Source: Pseudomonas sp. CCI4.2 (GTDB lineage Bacteria; Pseudomonadota; Gammaproteobacteria; Pseudomonadales; Pseudomonadaceae). From it: DNA of 64,000 bases. The DNA lies in the NCBI RefSeq assembly GCF_034350045.1, contig NZ_CP133781.1:1704001-1768000 (forward strand), written 5' to 3'. The notes beneath the pieces are model-generated. The model was not told the origin of the DNA. It ran no database searches and saw only the letters and a program-made list of their open reading frames with translations. Shown one piece after another: positions 40,713 to 50,922 of the stretch (positions are counted from its first letter, which is position 1; the number at the start of each line of letters is the position of its first letter). The position numbers and the translations under genes were made by a program.

Positions 40713-41765
40713 TTACCGAACCCCACCCAACACATGCCCACGTCCGACAACCCTAATCTCAACCGTGCTCCCCACCATCGGCGCATGAACGCTCAAGCTG
40801 CGAACTAACAATTCACGGGCGGGCGATGCCGTTTTCAGCCGGACCGTCAGCAGGCACGCATTGCCGCCAAAATCACTCTCGGTAACAACACCCAAACACC
40901 CTTCGCCTGATTCATGTGACGCCGACAGTTCAATCTGTTCCGGGCGCAGCATGATGCGCCCGGCACCTCGAAACGCGCTGTTCGCCACTGAAACCTGACC
41001 CAGTTCACACGTCGCCCATCCCCCTTCAACCGTGGCGGGCAATACCACCGCGTCGCCGAGAAAATGCGCGGTTTCTTCGTCGCGAGGGCGTAGGTAAAGG
41101 TCCATGGGTGCGCCGACCTGGATCAGCTTGCCTTGGCGCATGACCGCCAACTGGTTGGCGAAAGAGAGGGCTTCGGCCTGGTCGTGGGTCACGAGGATGG
41201 TGGTCACGCCTGCGTCCGACAGCAGCTTGGCGACGGCCTTGCGCATGGAGGCGCGCAGGCCCGTGTCGAGGGCGGAAAATGGTTCGTCCAGCAGCATCAA
41301 TTTTGGTCGTTGGGCCAAGGCGCGAGCGAGGGCGACGCGTTGCTGTTGACCGCCGGATAATTCGTGGGGCCAGCGCGGCAGCATGCGGGTGTCGAGGGCA
41401 ACCATGTGCATCAACTCGTGAATGCGCTGCTGTTTCGACGCGGCGTTACCGGGCAATCCGAAGCCGATGTTGGCGGCGACCGTCATGTGCGGAAACAGCG
41501 CGCCGTCCTGTGGGACGTAGCCGATCAAACGCTGATGAGCCGGCACTTCAATCGGGCCGTCCACCAGCGGAGTGCCGTTCAGCGTGATGCTGCCAGAGTC
41601 GGGAAACTCAAAGCCTGCAATCATCCTGAGCAGCGTGGTTTTACCGGAGCCGGAAGGGCCGACAATGGCGGTGCGGCTGCCTTCGGGCACCGACAAGCTG
41701 ACGTTATCCACAGCCGGCAGCGAGCCAAAGGATTTGCTGACAGCGTTTAATTCAAGAGAGCTCAT
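40713..41765 (-). CDS. Iron(III)-type ABC transporter, ATP-binding protein
   Basis: The start at 41,765 overlaps the permease stop by four bases, giving 350 residues. Walker A is GPSGSGKTT (36-44), the signature is LSGGQQQR and Walker B is [14 protein letters not shown]-terminal TOBE-like region (LRPEQIELS) follows, as in FbpC and PotA. Partners upstream in the operon are the permease and an Fbp-type binding protein, so the system likely imports ferric iron. Confidence 0.9.
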   Translation of the reverse strand: MSSLELNAVSKSFGSLPAVDNVSLSVPEGSRTAIVGPSGSGKTTLLRMIAGFEFPDSGSITLNGTPLVDGPIEVPAHQRLIGYVPQDGALFPHMTVAANIGFGLPGNAASKQQRIHELMHMVALDTRMLPRWPHELSGGQQQRVALARALAQRPKLMLLDEPFSALDTGLRASMRKAVAKLLSDAGVTTILVTHDQAEALSFANQLAVMRQGKLIQVGAPMDLYLRPRDEETAHFLGDAVVLPATVEGGWATCELGQVSVANSAFRGAGRIMLRPEQIELSASHESGEGCLGVVTESDFGGNACLLTVRLKTASPARELLVRSLSVHAPMVGSTVEIRVVGRGHVLGGVR

Positions 41766-43390
41766 CGGCCTGCCGTGCGTTTGGATTGATAGTAAAGAAG
41801 CGCCGTCAACGGAAGCGACAGCAGGACCATGATCAGTGCGTACGGCGCCGCCGCCGCGTAGTCGATTTCGCTGGTCATGGCCCAAAAACCGGTCGCCAGT
41901 GTGCGCGTGCCGTTTGGTGCGAGCAGCAGGGTGGCGGTCAGTTCATTGGTGATGGCGAGAAACACCAGCGCGACGCCGGCGGCGGCACCGGGTGAGGCAA
42001 GGCGCAGGGTAATCACCCACAGCGCTTGAAGCGGTGAGCGGCCAAGACTGCGGGCCATGTTTTCCAACTCCACCGGTGCTTGCGCGATACCCGCGCGCAG
42101 GTTGACCAACGCCCTTGGCAAGAACATCAGCACGTAGGCCAGCAGTACGGTGATTGCCGTTTGATAAATCGGTCGGGCGAACTTGATGGTAACGGTCACC
42201 AACGCCAAGGCGACGACAATGCCGGGCAACGAACTGGTGATGTAATTGCAGCTTTCCAGCAGACGATGCAAGCGTCCCGGAGAGCGAACCGACAGCCATG
42301 CAATGGGGATTGCCGCGCAGGTGGTAAGGATCGCGCCGGTACTGGCCAGCACCAACGTTTGCTCCAGCGCCGGAAGAAGAGTGTCCATCCGCCATACGCC
42401 AGCGCCGCCAGCGATCAGCCATTTACCCAGCGTAATCAGTGGCACGCCCAGCGCTAGCGCAGTCGCCGCAATCGGCAACAGCAGCGCCAAGGCAGTGGTT
42501 TTGCGGTTCAGGGTGCAGATCCGTTGCGGACGCGCGCTGCCCGAGCCGACCCGCGCATAACGGGCCTTGCCACGGGTTGCCGATTCAAAAGTCAGCATCG
42601 CGAGGCAACACAGCGCTAACACGCCGGCCAGCATGTTTGCGGCAGGGCCGTTAAAGGATGACTGGAACTGATCGAAAATCGCCGTGGTGAAGGTGTCAAA
42701 ACGCACCATGGCGTACAGACCGTATTCGGCCAGCAAGTGCAGCCCGACCAGTAATGACCCGCCCCAAATCGCCAGGCGTAGTTGCGGCAGTACGACGCGC
42801 AAGAACACCGCCCAGGGTTTTAAGCCCAGCGATTGCGCAACGTCCTCGATACCTGGATCCAGGCGTCGTAACGCCGCAGCAGCTGGCAGGTAAAGGAAAG
42901 GAAAATAGGCGATGACCGAAACCAATACCCCGGCAAACAGCCCGTGAATCGATGGCACGAGACTGACCCATGCGTAACTGTGTACAAACGCTGGCACGGC
43001 GAGGGGGGCGACCGCGAGTAAAGACCATGCGCGTCGAAAAGGCAGGTCGCTGCGCTCGGTCAACCACGCCAGCGCCACACCGAGCGCAACGCATAACGGC
43101 ACCGTGAGCACGACCAGCAACACGGTATTAACCAGCAATTCACCGACTTTGGGTCGAAAGACCAGCTCCACGACAGTGGCCCAGCCGGTCTGGAAGGAAA
43201 TGCCAACAACGAATCCGAGAGGCAACAAGGCCAACAATGAAACCAGAACAGACGCCACAACAATCCATGTAGCAGGACGGCCGACGGGTGAGCGGGGCCG
43301 TCCTTTATGGGCGCAGGCCGGAATGACGTTGAGAGTCACTCCGGCAACTTCCGACGCCTCGACTGCGACACTTGAAATGTGCTCCGCCAT
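41762..43390 (-). CDS. Iron(III)-type ABC transporter, fused permease
   Basis: This 542-residue protein has about 12 membrane helices and two copies of the binding-protein-dependent permease domain, the FbpB layout. EAA-loop segments are visible (for example [20 protein letters not shown] and [19 protein letters not shown]). The start lies four bases after the binding-protein stop, and the stop overlaps the ATP-binding gene. Confidence 0.9.
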   Translation of the reverse strand: MAEHISSVAVEASEVAGVTLNVIPACAHKGRPRSPVGRPATWIVVASVLVSLLALLPLGFVVGISFQTGWATVVELVFRPKVGELLVNTVLLVVLTVPLCVALGVALAWLTERSDLPFRRAWSLLAVAPLAVPAFVHSYAWVSLVPSIHGLFAGVLVSVIAYFPFLYLPAAAALRRLDPGIEDVAQSLGLKPWAVFLRVVLPQLRLAIWGGSLLVGLHLLAEYGLYAMVRFDTFTTAIFDQFQSSFNGPAANMLAGVLALCCLAMLTFESATRGKARYARVGSGSARPQRICTLNRKTTALALLLPIAATALALGVPLITLGKWLIAGGAGVWRMDTLLPALEQTLVLASTGAILTTCAAIPIAWLSVRSPGRLHRLLESCNYITSSLPGIVVALALVTVTIKFARPIYQTAITVLLAYVLMFLPRALVNLRAGIAQAPVELENMARSLGRSPLQALWVITLRLASPGAAAGVALVFLAITNELTATLLLAPNGTRTLATGFWAMTSEIDYAAAAPYALIMVLLSLPLTALLYYQSKRTAGR

Positions 43391-43394
43391 AACG

Positions 43395-44411
43395 TTACAG
43401 CAGCCCGGCTTTAGTCATCAGTTCAACCACTTTTTTGCTGTCGAGTTTGGACGCGTCAATGACGGGTGCATCCAGTTCGGCGAGCGGGGTCAGTTTGGCA
43501 TTGGATTCTGCGCCTTTGCCCACGGCGTATTCAAACGACTTACCGTTTTTCAAAATGGCCTGACCGTCTTTGCCGGTGACCCACTTCAAGAAAGCCTGGG
43601 CTTCTTCTTTGTGTTTACTGGACGCCAGAACACCGCCGCCCGAGATGCTGACGAACGCGCCTGGGTCTTTGTGTTTGAAGTAGTACAGGCCGACTTTATT
43701 GCTGTTCTCACCGGTTTTCGATTGGTCCACCAGTGGGTAGTAGTGATAGATCAAGCCGCTGTCGACTTGACCGGCGTTCACTGCTTTCAGCACCGAGCCA
43801 TTTCCACGGTACGCGGTGAAGTTGGTTTTCATCGCTTTCAACCAATCCAGCGTCGCTGCTTCGCCTTTCTGCTCAAGCAGGGCGCTGACGATGGCTTGGA
43901 AGTCTGCACCAGAAGGCGATGCCGCCCAACGGCCCTTCCAGCTTGGGTTTGCCAAATCAAGCAGCGACTTAGGCATGTCAGCTGCGGTCATTTTGTCTTT
44001 GTTGTACACGAAAACAGTCGAGCGAGCGGCGATGCCAATCCACTTGCCATGAGCTGGGCGGTAGGCCGAGTCCACTTGAGACAACGTGGTCGGCGCGATC
44101 GGCGCGAATAAGCCGGCGTTATCAACCATCACAATGGCCGGTGAGTTTTCGGTCAAGAACACATCAGCCGGGGAGACCGCACCTTCTTGAATAATCTGGT
44201 TGCCCAATTCACTGTCGTCGCCGTTGCGCACGGTCACTTTGATGCCGGTGTCGTGGGTGAAACCGTCAACCCACGCTTGGGTCAGGCTTTCGTGCTGGGC
44301 GTTGTAAACCGTGATGCCGTCAGCGCTTGGCGCGGCAAACACACTGCCGGCGGCCATTAAGGACGTCACCAGCAAGGCCAATTTGGCAAAAGAAGGGGTA
44401 CGGGAATTCAT
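43395..44411 (-). CDS. Iron(III)-type ABC transporter, periplasmic binding protein
   Basis: From the ATG at 44,411 the product is 338 residues with a signal peptide ([18 protein letters not shown]). The mature protein starts [17 protein letters not shown], as in FbpA/SfuA. The tyrosine pair in [12 protein letters not shown] fits the iron site of ferric-binding proteins. It heads the three-gene operon. Upstream codons to 44,585 are open but lack a signal peptide-like start. Confidence 0.9.
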   Translation of the reverse strand: MNSRTPSFAKLALLVTSLMAAGSVFAAPSADGITVYNAQHESLTQAWVDGFTHDTGIKVTVRNGDDSELGNQIIQEGAVSPADVFLTENSPAIVMVDNAGLFAPIAPTTLSQVDSAYRPAHGKWIGIAARSTVFVYNKDKMTAADMPKSLLDLANPSWKGRWAASPSGADFQAIVSALLEQKGEAATLDWLKAMKTNFTAYRGNGSVLKAVNAGQVDSGLIYHYYPLVDQSKTGENSNKVGLYYFKHKDPGAFVSISGGGVLASSKHKEEAQAFLKWVTGKDGQAILKNGKSFEYAVGKGAESNAKLTPLAELDAPVIDASKLDSKKVVELMTKAGLL

Positions 44412-44840
44412 CGTGAGGCAGCTCCGCAAAATTAGAAAAGCGCCTGTCGGGAGTTCCCTGTTTTCAGGCATGCTGATCATACAGCAATAAGAATTGCTTG
44501 CATTAACATCAGCGCTTGCATCTGAACACAGGTTTAGTGAAATTCGTGTTGGCCGGAACGCCATTGCGCCCTTGGCAATGTCCATTCAATTCTCGAGAGA
44601 ACTTCTGCGGCCTGCATGTACAGACCATTCACGACGCCGGTCGCAATGGCGCAGATACCCCGGTAGAGGGCGGCTGGACTCAGGTTTGAGTCGTGTCTGC
44701 TTCCACGTCATACAGAGGTGACGAAAGTCAGATGAGCAAAACTCTGATAATGGGTGCGACCTGCCTGCTGGTTGAAGATCATGCCGACCGTATTGCAGCC
44801 CTAGGCATCTCATGCACAATGAGCATCCCAGGCCGGACAT
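44412..44840. other. Intergenic region, no gene supported
   Basis: About 430 bases lie between the iron transport operon and the small gene at 44,841. Short open frames exist on both strands (about 44,586-44,840 minus; 44,731 onward plus) but have no family pattern or good ribosome site. The operon promoter should lie near its left edge; no Fur box was recognised. Confidence 0.5.
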
Positions 44841-45113
44841 CTACCCCCGCGCAACCACCAGCGAAAACTCCCGCCCATCCACACATCGCACGTTCTTCCC
44901 TTCGATAAACGCCAGATCGCGACCATCGTGATCAACCAAGCGCCGGGGCAAGCACAGCACTAAAATTCCGATATCACCGCTCCAGTCCCGCCGCGGATCA
45001 TGCTCAAGGTACGCGTAAACCTTTCGATCCTGAATGCGCCATATCGGATGCGCGTCGTCAGGGTTTTTAACGTCATAAACGGCATTCGGGTCGAACACAA
45101 AAGCGGCAGTCAT
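44841..45113 (-). CDS. Small conserved-looking protein, unknown
   Basis: The ATG at 45,113, with GGAGC before it, gives 90 residues starting MTAAFVFDPNAVYDVKN. The content is balanced and acidic at first (HPIWRIQDRKVYAYLEHDP), with no signal peptide or membrane segment. No family is recognised. The strong starting context makes it likely to be real. Confidence 0.6.
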   Translation of the reverse strand: MTAAFVFDPNAVYDVKNPDDAHPIWRIQDRKVYAYLEHDPRRDWSGDIGILVLCLPRRLVDHDGRDLAFIEGKNVRCVDGREFSLVVARG

Positions 45114-45407
45114 AAAAAGCTCCATTCACAGTAATCAGCCTACTGCCGGAAGAAGCTGCCAACTGAAGTTTTCAATATGGAAATTCATTTAAAACGATCC
45201 GTACACAGGTTCAAATTAGTACAAAACCGTTCACTCATACTGCCGTTCGTCCTAACCCGTTACACATCTGTGCGCCGCTGAAACGGTTAGTCACGACCGT
45301 CGGTTTATCCGGGTTACAGTTCGTCCATCATCCGTTGACCATGACGAAAATCGGGCGCCAATATTTAGCTTAAAAATTCTCTGTCTGACTGCAGGAGAGA
45401 TATAAAT

Positions 45408-45788
45408 ATGGCCAAGATCAAAGTTCTGGCAGGCGACTTCCTCCAAGGTGAGGGCGAGTACCAAGCCGGCGTCATCACCGTCGAAACCTCCCTCCATCCC
45501 TGGCCCGGAATCACGATTCCGATTTCATCCGTAAAATCCCTGGAAATCGCCACCACCGGATCAAACAAAAAGATAGAAGACGCCATTAGCCTCGGGCTGG
45601 CTGGCGCATTAGTGCTAGGCCCTTTCGGCGCAGCGGCGGGGGTAATTCTGGCAGGTGAGGAGACCGAGATTACGTTTTGGGTAACATTGAAGGATGGCAG
45701 AAAGTTGCTGGGGGCTACGGATGACAAGACTTATAGAGTGATTTCGCAGACGGCGAAGCGGCCCGATTATTTTGTCGGGGCGGAGTGA
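45408..45788 (+). CDS. Glycine-rich-zipper-like protein, unknown
   Basis: This 126-residue protein follows CAGGAGAG. Two beta-like regions flank a small-residue stretch, LGLAGALVLGPFGAAAGVIL, that could enter a membrane or form a glycine zipper. The second half, TFWVTLKDGRKLLGATDDKTY, looks soluble. No known domain is recognised. A terminator follows at 45,899. Confidence 0.65.
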   Translation: MAKIKVLAGDFLQGEGEYQAGVITVETSLHPWPGITIPISSVKSLEIATTGSNKKIEDAISLGLAGALVLGPFGAAAGVILAGEETEITFWVTLKDGRKLLGATDDKTYRVISQTAKRPDYFVGAE

Positions 45789-45898
45789 CGGGGAGCAACC
45801 GGTCGGCGATGCCGTCTGAGGTTCACGTTGACAATGATGGGCAAAAGGGCGAGGTTATCCCGCGCCATCTGCCCTGTACGCATCTAGGGTATTCAGCA

Positions 45899-45928
45899 AA
45901 AAGCCCGGCCACTGAGTCGGGTTTTTTA
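45899..45928. terminator. Intrinsic terminator
   Basis: AAGCCCG pairs with CGGGTTT across a short loop and is followed by a T run. It lies about 110 bases past the gene ending at 45,788. Confidence 0.7.
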
Positions 45929-46006
45929 TTGTCGGAGTCATCCGTACGGGCGATGGCCAAATCTTAAGGTGGTGCTAAAACGCCTTCATCTGCGAGAGGG
46001 TAGCAA

Positions 46007-46348
46007 ATGAGAGTGATATTCCTGTTGGCAGCCTTGTCGATTTCATTCGCCGTGCACGCAAGCGAAGTCAAAAACACTGATCCATGCAGCAGAAACAACA
46101 AGCTTATGACTGGCTTCATGAGGGCTAGGCAAGCCGGAATGCCCAAAGCCCGCGTTTACCAAGTCGTGGACAGTCAAGCGCAGGATCAGAAACTGAGACT
46201 TGAAACAAAAAAGATCGTGGACCTTGCTTACCGGCATCCGATTTATCCGACTCGCGAAGAGAAGCAAAATGCTCTTCGGGACGCTGTTGGACCCGTTATT
46301 TGCAGCGAACGCCTGCGTAATGACCGTCTACTTAAGTTGATTTTGTAA
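46007..46348 (+). CDS. Small secreted protein, unknown
   Basis: This 113-residue protein has a signal peptide (MRVIFLLAALSISFAVHAS) and follows GAGAGGG. The mature part is charged, with two cysteines (NTDPCSRNN and GPVICSERL) that could form a disulfide. No family is recognised. It is the last gene before the accessory region. Confidence 0.68.
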   Translation: MRVIFLLAALSISFAVHASEVKNTDPCSRNNKLMTGFMRARQAGMPKARVYQVVDSQAQDQKLRLETKKIVDLAYRHPIYPTREEKQNALRDAVGPVICSERLRNDRLLKLIL

Positions 46349-46615
46349 CCTTCATAGATTGGCAATAACGTTCACCAATTGCGTCGGCATAAGCATATTA
46401 GGGAAATAGATCCCCAGGGTATCCCTCCATCCAAGAGCCTCGCCAAGTCGCGAGTCGCGGGTCGGGTTTTTGGTATCTGCCAAGTGCCGCCATTAAGATT
46501 GAAGGCTCTCCAGCGGGCGAAGCGCGGTTCGCTGGGGCGCGCGAATACATGCAGGGAAAAGCGATGCACACAAAAAAGGCCCACCTTGCGGTGAGCCATT
46601 CTAGTTACTGCGTAT

Positions 46616-46733
46616 GATGCGGTACCAGACGAACGGTAGCTTGCGGCGAGGCTAGGTTTTCTGCGGATCTGGAATTCGCTGGAAAATTCGGCGTACCCCA
46701 ACTAGTAACTATAAATAAATCAGCTAGTTATGG
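46616..46733. repeat. Imperfect direct repeat, copy A
   Basis: This 118-base block matches copy B at 47,531-47,649 at roughly 80 percent by eye. Shared segments include ACCAGACGAACGGTA, GGCTAGGTTTT, GGCGTACCCCAA and the closing ATAAATAAATCAGCTAGTTA. The two copies flank relBE in the same orientation. Confidence 0.85.
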
Positions 46734-46872
46734 CTTTCAGTGGAATCGAATCGGGGACTGGTAAGCTGTGAGCATGTGCTGTGCTCGGTACGTAGAGCTG
46801 CGAGCGACACACGTAACCCTGTGAGTTGTGTAAAAACCAACCGTTTGTAGGCTTGCCCAAATGAGGTTTTTA

Positions 46873-46906
46873 CCTCACTGTAAAGACTAATGTCATTACA
46901 GTGAGG
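46873..46906. promoter_or_regulatory. relBE operator palindrome
   Basis: Perfect 11-base arms CCTCACTGTAA (46,873-46,883) and TTACAGTGAGG (46,896-46,906) are separated by 12 bases. The right arm holds the GAGG that would be the relB ribosome site. Such a palindrome is the expected binding site for the RelB-RelE complex, so autoregulation is likely. Confidence 0.75.
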
Positions 46907-46914
46907 GCCATCCC

Positions 46915-47154
46915 ATGGCGTCCATCAATGTCCGTATCGACGACGACCTCAAAGCGCGTGCTTACCACGAGCTGGAAAAACTCGGCGTCACCCCTTCTGA
47001 GCTGATGCGCCAAGCCTTGCAGTACGTAGCAGAGCGCGGTCAGCTACCGTTCAAGCCCATCTTGATGACCGAGGACGATGAAGCCTTGATCGCAACGGTT
47101 CGCGAGCGGCTGGCTAATCCCCAGCGGGTTAAGGTTTCACTAGATGACCTATAG
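46915..47154 (+). CDS. RelB/DinJ-family antitoxin
   Basis: This 79-residue protein begins MASINVRIDDDLKARAYHEL, the ribbon-helix-helix DNA-binding form of RelB/DinJ antitoxins, with a C-terminal acidic arm (VRERLANPQRVKVSLDDL) that would wrap the toxin. It overlaps the toxin start by 11 bases. The pair is autoregulated by family precedent through the palindrome just upstream. Confidence 0.9.
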   Translation: MASINVRIDDDLKARAYHELEKLGVTPSELMRQALQYVAERGQLPFKPILMTEDDEALIATVRERLANPQRVKVSLDDL

Positions 47155-47431
47155 CCTCGAATTCGATGCGCGGGCGTTAAAGGAGTGGCACAAATTGGGG
47201 GATACCGTTCGCCAGCAACTCAAGAAGAAGCTGGCCACGATTCTGGTCAATCCGCGCATTGAATCCAACTGTCTACATGCCTTGCCTGACTGCTACAAGA
47301 TCAAGCTGCGCAGCAGCGGCTATCGGCTGGTTTATCAAGTAATCGACCAAGAGGTCATGGTGTTCGTGGTGGCCGTCGATAAGCGCGAGCGTGAGCAGGT
47401 TTATCGCAAAGCGGCTGAGCGGTTAAGTTAG
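47144..47431 (+). CDS. RelE-family mRNA interferase toxin
   Basis: This 95-residue protein has the RelE fold signature MTYSLEFDARALKEWHKL, the basic patch KIKLRSSGYRLVYQV, and the closing VVAVDKREREQVY. RelE toxins cut mRNA in the ribosome A site. The gene appears intact, unlike the defence remnants to its right. Confidence 0.92.
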   Translation: MTYSLEFDARALKEWHKLGDTVRQQLKKKLATILVNPRIESNCLHALPDCYKIKLRSSGYRLVYQVIDQEVMVFVVAVDKREREQVYRKAAERLS

Positions 47432-48006
47432 CGAGTACGCAACGTATAAGTGAAAAGCCCGCCGAGTCAGGCTGTGTGAAAATGCGAGCATGATTACGGG
47501 AGTGGGGCTCCGTAGCATTCAGTGGAACGCGATGGCGGCACCAGACGAACGGTAATTAGGTGCGGGGCTAGGTTTTCCGCGGGACTGGAATTCAATGGAA
47601 AATTTGGCGTACCCCAATCCGTAACCATAAATAAATCAGCTAGTTATGGACTTAAACGGATTCAAACTCGGGAGTTCCTTCCTGTGATGTGGATCCTTGA
47701 TTCCTATCTCGAACGCAGATTTACAAGCTTAGGGTACGCGTATGCTGCTGTGCCAGGTGGAATCCTTACGGTAGATAGGTGTAATGGCATAATGATAACT
47801 TTTCGACTACTGGTGAGCTAATCAGTAGGCGGTGCTTTGTGGTTGGAGCCGAAAAAGGTCCAGCTCATCTAATAAAAATTTCAGCTTACTGGCCAGTAAT
47901 ATTGTTCGCATGTCGGAGTCATCAAAAGATATGTAACTGGCCGATGGAATGCGCTAGCCAAACTTGAGAAAGATATTTCAGCTGAGAAGGGACTCGTAGA
48001 TACTTC
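47432..48006. other. Gene-poor stretch after relBE
   Basis: About 575 bases hold direct repeat B (47,531-47,649) and otherwise nothing convincing. An open frame on the plus strand across the repeat (about 47,522-47,821) has no family pattern and is treated as chance. Confidence 0.5.
47531..47649. repeat. Imperfect direct repeat, copy B
   Basis: This is the partner of copy A. The last 22 bases before the end (ATAAATAAATCAGCTAGTTA then TGG) are identical in both. The spacing puts relBE exactly between the copies. Confidence 0.85.
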
Positions 48007-48216
48007 ATGAAAAGTACTGAAGATTTTTACTCAACAAAGCCTCGCGAACAAGTTGGTAGAGATACCTTCTTAAGATATAGGGCTCAGATACGAGCTGCCG
48101 CGCTCGCCGCCTTAGAGATTTTGGAGGGCGGTGAGGTTGATAGAATTTTTTGCGATTACCATGACGATTTCGTGATTGGAAAGAAGGTCTCTGGTAAGTC
48201 TAGGGTACCCAAGTAA
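48007..48216 (+). pseudogene. N-terminal remnant of a DUF4297-type nuclease
   Basis: The 69-residue frame opens DFYSTKPREQVGRDTFLRYR, followed by ALEILEGGEVDRIFCDYHDD, a layout I associate with the N-terminus of DUF4297 (dsDNA nuclease) proteins, the effector of some ABC-three-component systems and of Cap4. The nuclease proper (the later D-ExK part) is missing. The sequence then runs into the ATPase below in another frame within about 48,190-48,205. An internal deletion is the simplest cause. Family call is moderate because only the first part survives. Confidence 0.6.
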
Positions 48217-49816
48217 GTTTCGAGATGACATACTCGAGAACTGTCTGTGTGCAGAGTTAGAATTTGAAATCAATAATTTTAACTATGTTGTGCGTCGTAA
48301 TTTTAAACCGGGACTAGATGTTGTTTTAACCGATTTTGCAGGAGTTAAGCACGAATTTTCAAATGAGCTTGACTACTCTAAATATCTTTTTGAGTTGTTA
48401 GGGTTCGATATACCTACATTGGTCTCTAGTGATGAAAAAAAAGCAGCACAGCCGTACTTCTCCGCTTTGCTCCCTATCTATTATTTAGATCAGGAGGAGG
48501 GATATCGTAAGTATTATAGCCCTAGTGCTTCCTTTATAAAGGATCAGCTTTCCGAGTCTATTCGAATTATTTTGGGCGTGGCGCCGAAGAACGCATTTGA
48601 TGCGAAGAAGAAACTGATTGACGCCAAGCGTGAACTCGAACAGCGCGATAAGCAAGTATATGCACTAAAAAAAGAATATGAGTCAGCAAAAGATGTCTAC
48701 GGATCTATGGATCCGTTAGGAATAGATGTGGAACTCAAGTCTTTGTACCAAAGGCTTGAAGAGCTAAAAAGCGGTACTGCAGATAAAACTGCCTCCACAG
48801 ACGCTATTGATGAACTGATTGGGTCGAATAACGAAACCATCCGGTCTCTAGATCGGGAGCTAGGAGATATCTCAAAGCGTGACCGCAGCTTTCAAAGAAT
48901 TCATGCAGAGATTCAAACCGAAATCAATACATTGAGCCTGAATGAAGAAGCGAAAAGAGTATTTTCTTCTTTTGAGGAGATCTGCAACTCTGCTGGCTGT
49001 CAATTGTTTTCATTCAGCTCTGACTCTTACGGGAAAAATTTACTTTATTTAAAGGATCAGTTAAAAGATCTGGAGCGCAATGTTGACATCGGGCGTGGGA
49101 GGAGTGAGCAATTAAATCTGCGCCGGGGTGAGTTAGTAGCTCAGACTCAAAGCCTTACTGAACGACGAAATTCTTTGGTTAATACTTCAGATATAAAAGC
49201 GCTGGTTGAGGCTATTACCCAAATTACGTCGAGGATATTTGGTCTGGAGCAGGATAAAAAATCTTTAGAGTCGATCGAAGATATTTCAAATCGTTATGTT
49301 AGAGCTTTATCAGCTCAAGATGAAGCTATTAACCGAAGGGAAGAGCTCGAAAAAACTGGGCAAGGTAGTCCTCTCATCATCAGGTTTAGAAGTGTGCTGA
49401 GAGAGAATATGCTTAAGTGGATGGATATCCTAGATACAAATAATGTTTCTAGCGATATAAAATTTGAGGGGGATTTCGTACCAATTTTAGGCAACGAGAG
49501 ATTAGCTCAGTTAGGTGGGAGTACTCGGCTCCGTGTGATTCTTGCGTATCATGCGGCGCTTCTGGAGTGTTTTGAGCTTTCTAAAAGAAGGAAAGTATCG
49601 TTCATCATCTTCGATACTCCAAAGCAACATGAAATGCATGGGGTTGATCTAGGACGCTATATTGATGCGCTTAAAGTGTTTTCACGTGCAACAGGTGTTC
49701 AGATTATAATATCCGGGACGGAATATCACTATGTTGGAGATGCTAGAGATAAAGATTGGGAACCTAAATTTCCTGGTTCTAAGCAGAAGATGTTCTTGAC
49801 GACAGGGAGGGTGTGA
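48176..49816 (+). pseudogene. SMC/Rad50-like ATPase lacking Walker A
   Basis: About 535 residues remain from the segment LGYPSKFRDDILENCLCAEL onward; the first codons are not native. A long coiled coil fills residues 130-420. The C-terminal part carries the ABC signature-like LGGSTRLRVILAYHAALL and Walker B FIIFDTPKQHEMHG. The Walker A segment expected before LGYPSK is gone, so the protein should not bind ATP normally. The order nuclease-ATPase fits an ABC-three-component defence locus whose middle component has been deleted with the flanks. Confidence 0.65.
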
Positions 49817-49930
49817 TACTTACAGGTGTTCGTGAATTTAAGAGTCTCGAAGTATTTATTGGATCTTAATATTGATGTATGGAGTGGATGTATTGGTATG
49901 CTGTATCTAATAGTATTTATGCTTGCCAGT

Positions 49931-50922
49931 TCATCCATACTTTTTCAACCATTCCTTCAGTTGTATGAAGTCTACCAAGCCTAGTTGGTGTTGAAATATT
50001 TTTGAAAATTTGATGGCGTCAGGAGAGAAATAGGATGATGTGATCATTATTCCAGCCGTGGCTCTATCGGCAGACATGGCGCCAACTAGTTCGCGTACAA
50101 GATTTACACCAACTGGATTGGTCGGTGCATATTTTTTGCACTCAACATAGTACATCAAATTTCTACGTCCATGTGGTTGGCAATAATTAGATCTTTTCCC
50201 CCATCTCTTGTTTTTTTTGTCAGCTTAACCTCGAAGCCTCGTTTGATCATTAGTTCGGCAACCATTTCTTCGAATTCTCGAGAGGTGCGTTTGTACATAC
50301 CCTCCGGATTTTGCCTAACTCTCTCAAGTATCGTTTTGTTTACAAGCCGGATATCAGTAGACAGCTGAATGAGTTTTTCTGAATTGGTAGGAACTGCTAA
50401 TTCAGAATCACTAAATCCACTCTTGTAGCTTATTCCTTGGTTTATAACTTCTGAGATCTCGCTCGAGTTATAGGCGTTGCTGTTTAAATATTGAGCGACT
50501 AATCTAAGTAGAAAGAGGTTTCCTTGAGTGAAAGCTGTGATTTTCGTTAATTCATTTTTTGGCATTCTCTCTGATAGGAACTCCAAGATAAACAAAATAG
50601 ATTCGTTGGCGTGCAAAGATTCTAAATGTATATGCTCTCTCGGGGAGAAGCTCTCCAAAAAATCTTTGTATGCACCTACTGGTAAAAATTGCTTTTGGGG
50701 GTATTTTTGTATGAGCTGATTTATTTTTTCTTTTGAGCTTATAGTGTGGTCTAGACTAAGATCCTCAAGGATTACTAATGTGACGTTATTTTCTATGTCG
50801 GGAAATTTTTCATGGTGCAGAACAGTATAAATTATTTTAGTGTTTTTTATTATGTTTTCGTCAAGCCTTAGTAGCATAGCTTTCCACAGACTAGTTTTGC
50901 CGATGGAGTTGTTTCCTGAAAG
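49931..50922 (-). pseudogene. P-loop NTPase-Mrr nuclease fusion, frameshifted and cut
   Basis: On the minus strand the frame enters at about 50,922 with a P-loop (GNNSIGKTS at 50,916-50,890), then Walker B-like VTLVILEDLSL, a helical region, and an Mrr-type nuclease core (FEEMVAELMIKRGFEV, RDGGKDLI). The frame is lost at 50,155 (EI stop) and resumes in the next frame with MYYVECKKYAPTNPVG, the ExK half of the active site. Adding one T in the AAATTTG run would join the two halves. The start of the gene is missing at the junction with the AlbA_2 gene. Confidence 0.72.

Larger units (their letters stand above)
46349..46914. other. Gene-poor left edge of the accessory region
   Basis: No convincing gene is seen here. 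The stretch contains direct repeat A (46,616-46,733), a GGCCCACCTTGCGGTGAGCC hairpin-like segment at about 46,579, and the relBE operator at its right end. Open frames on the minus strand have a composition unlike real genes. Confidence 0.5.

Noticed and set aside
46372-46701. A 109-residue minus-strand frame over repeat A
   Set aside because: It covers a non-coding repeat and its amino-acid make-up looks random.
47522-47821. A 99-residue plus-strand frame across repeat B
   Set aside because: It runs through the repeat and AT-rich DNA without any recognisable protein pattern or good ribosome site.
48178-48201. GKKVSGKS in the nuclease-remnant frame fits the Walker A consensus
   Set aside because: It is in the nuclease reading frame, not the ATPase frame, and overlaps the ATPase LGYPSK segment, so it is taken as chance.
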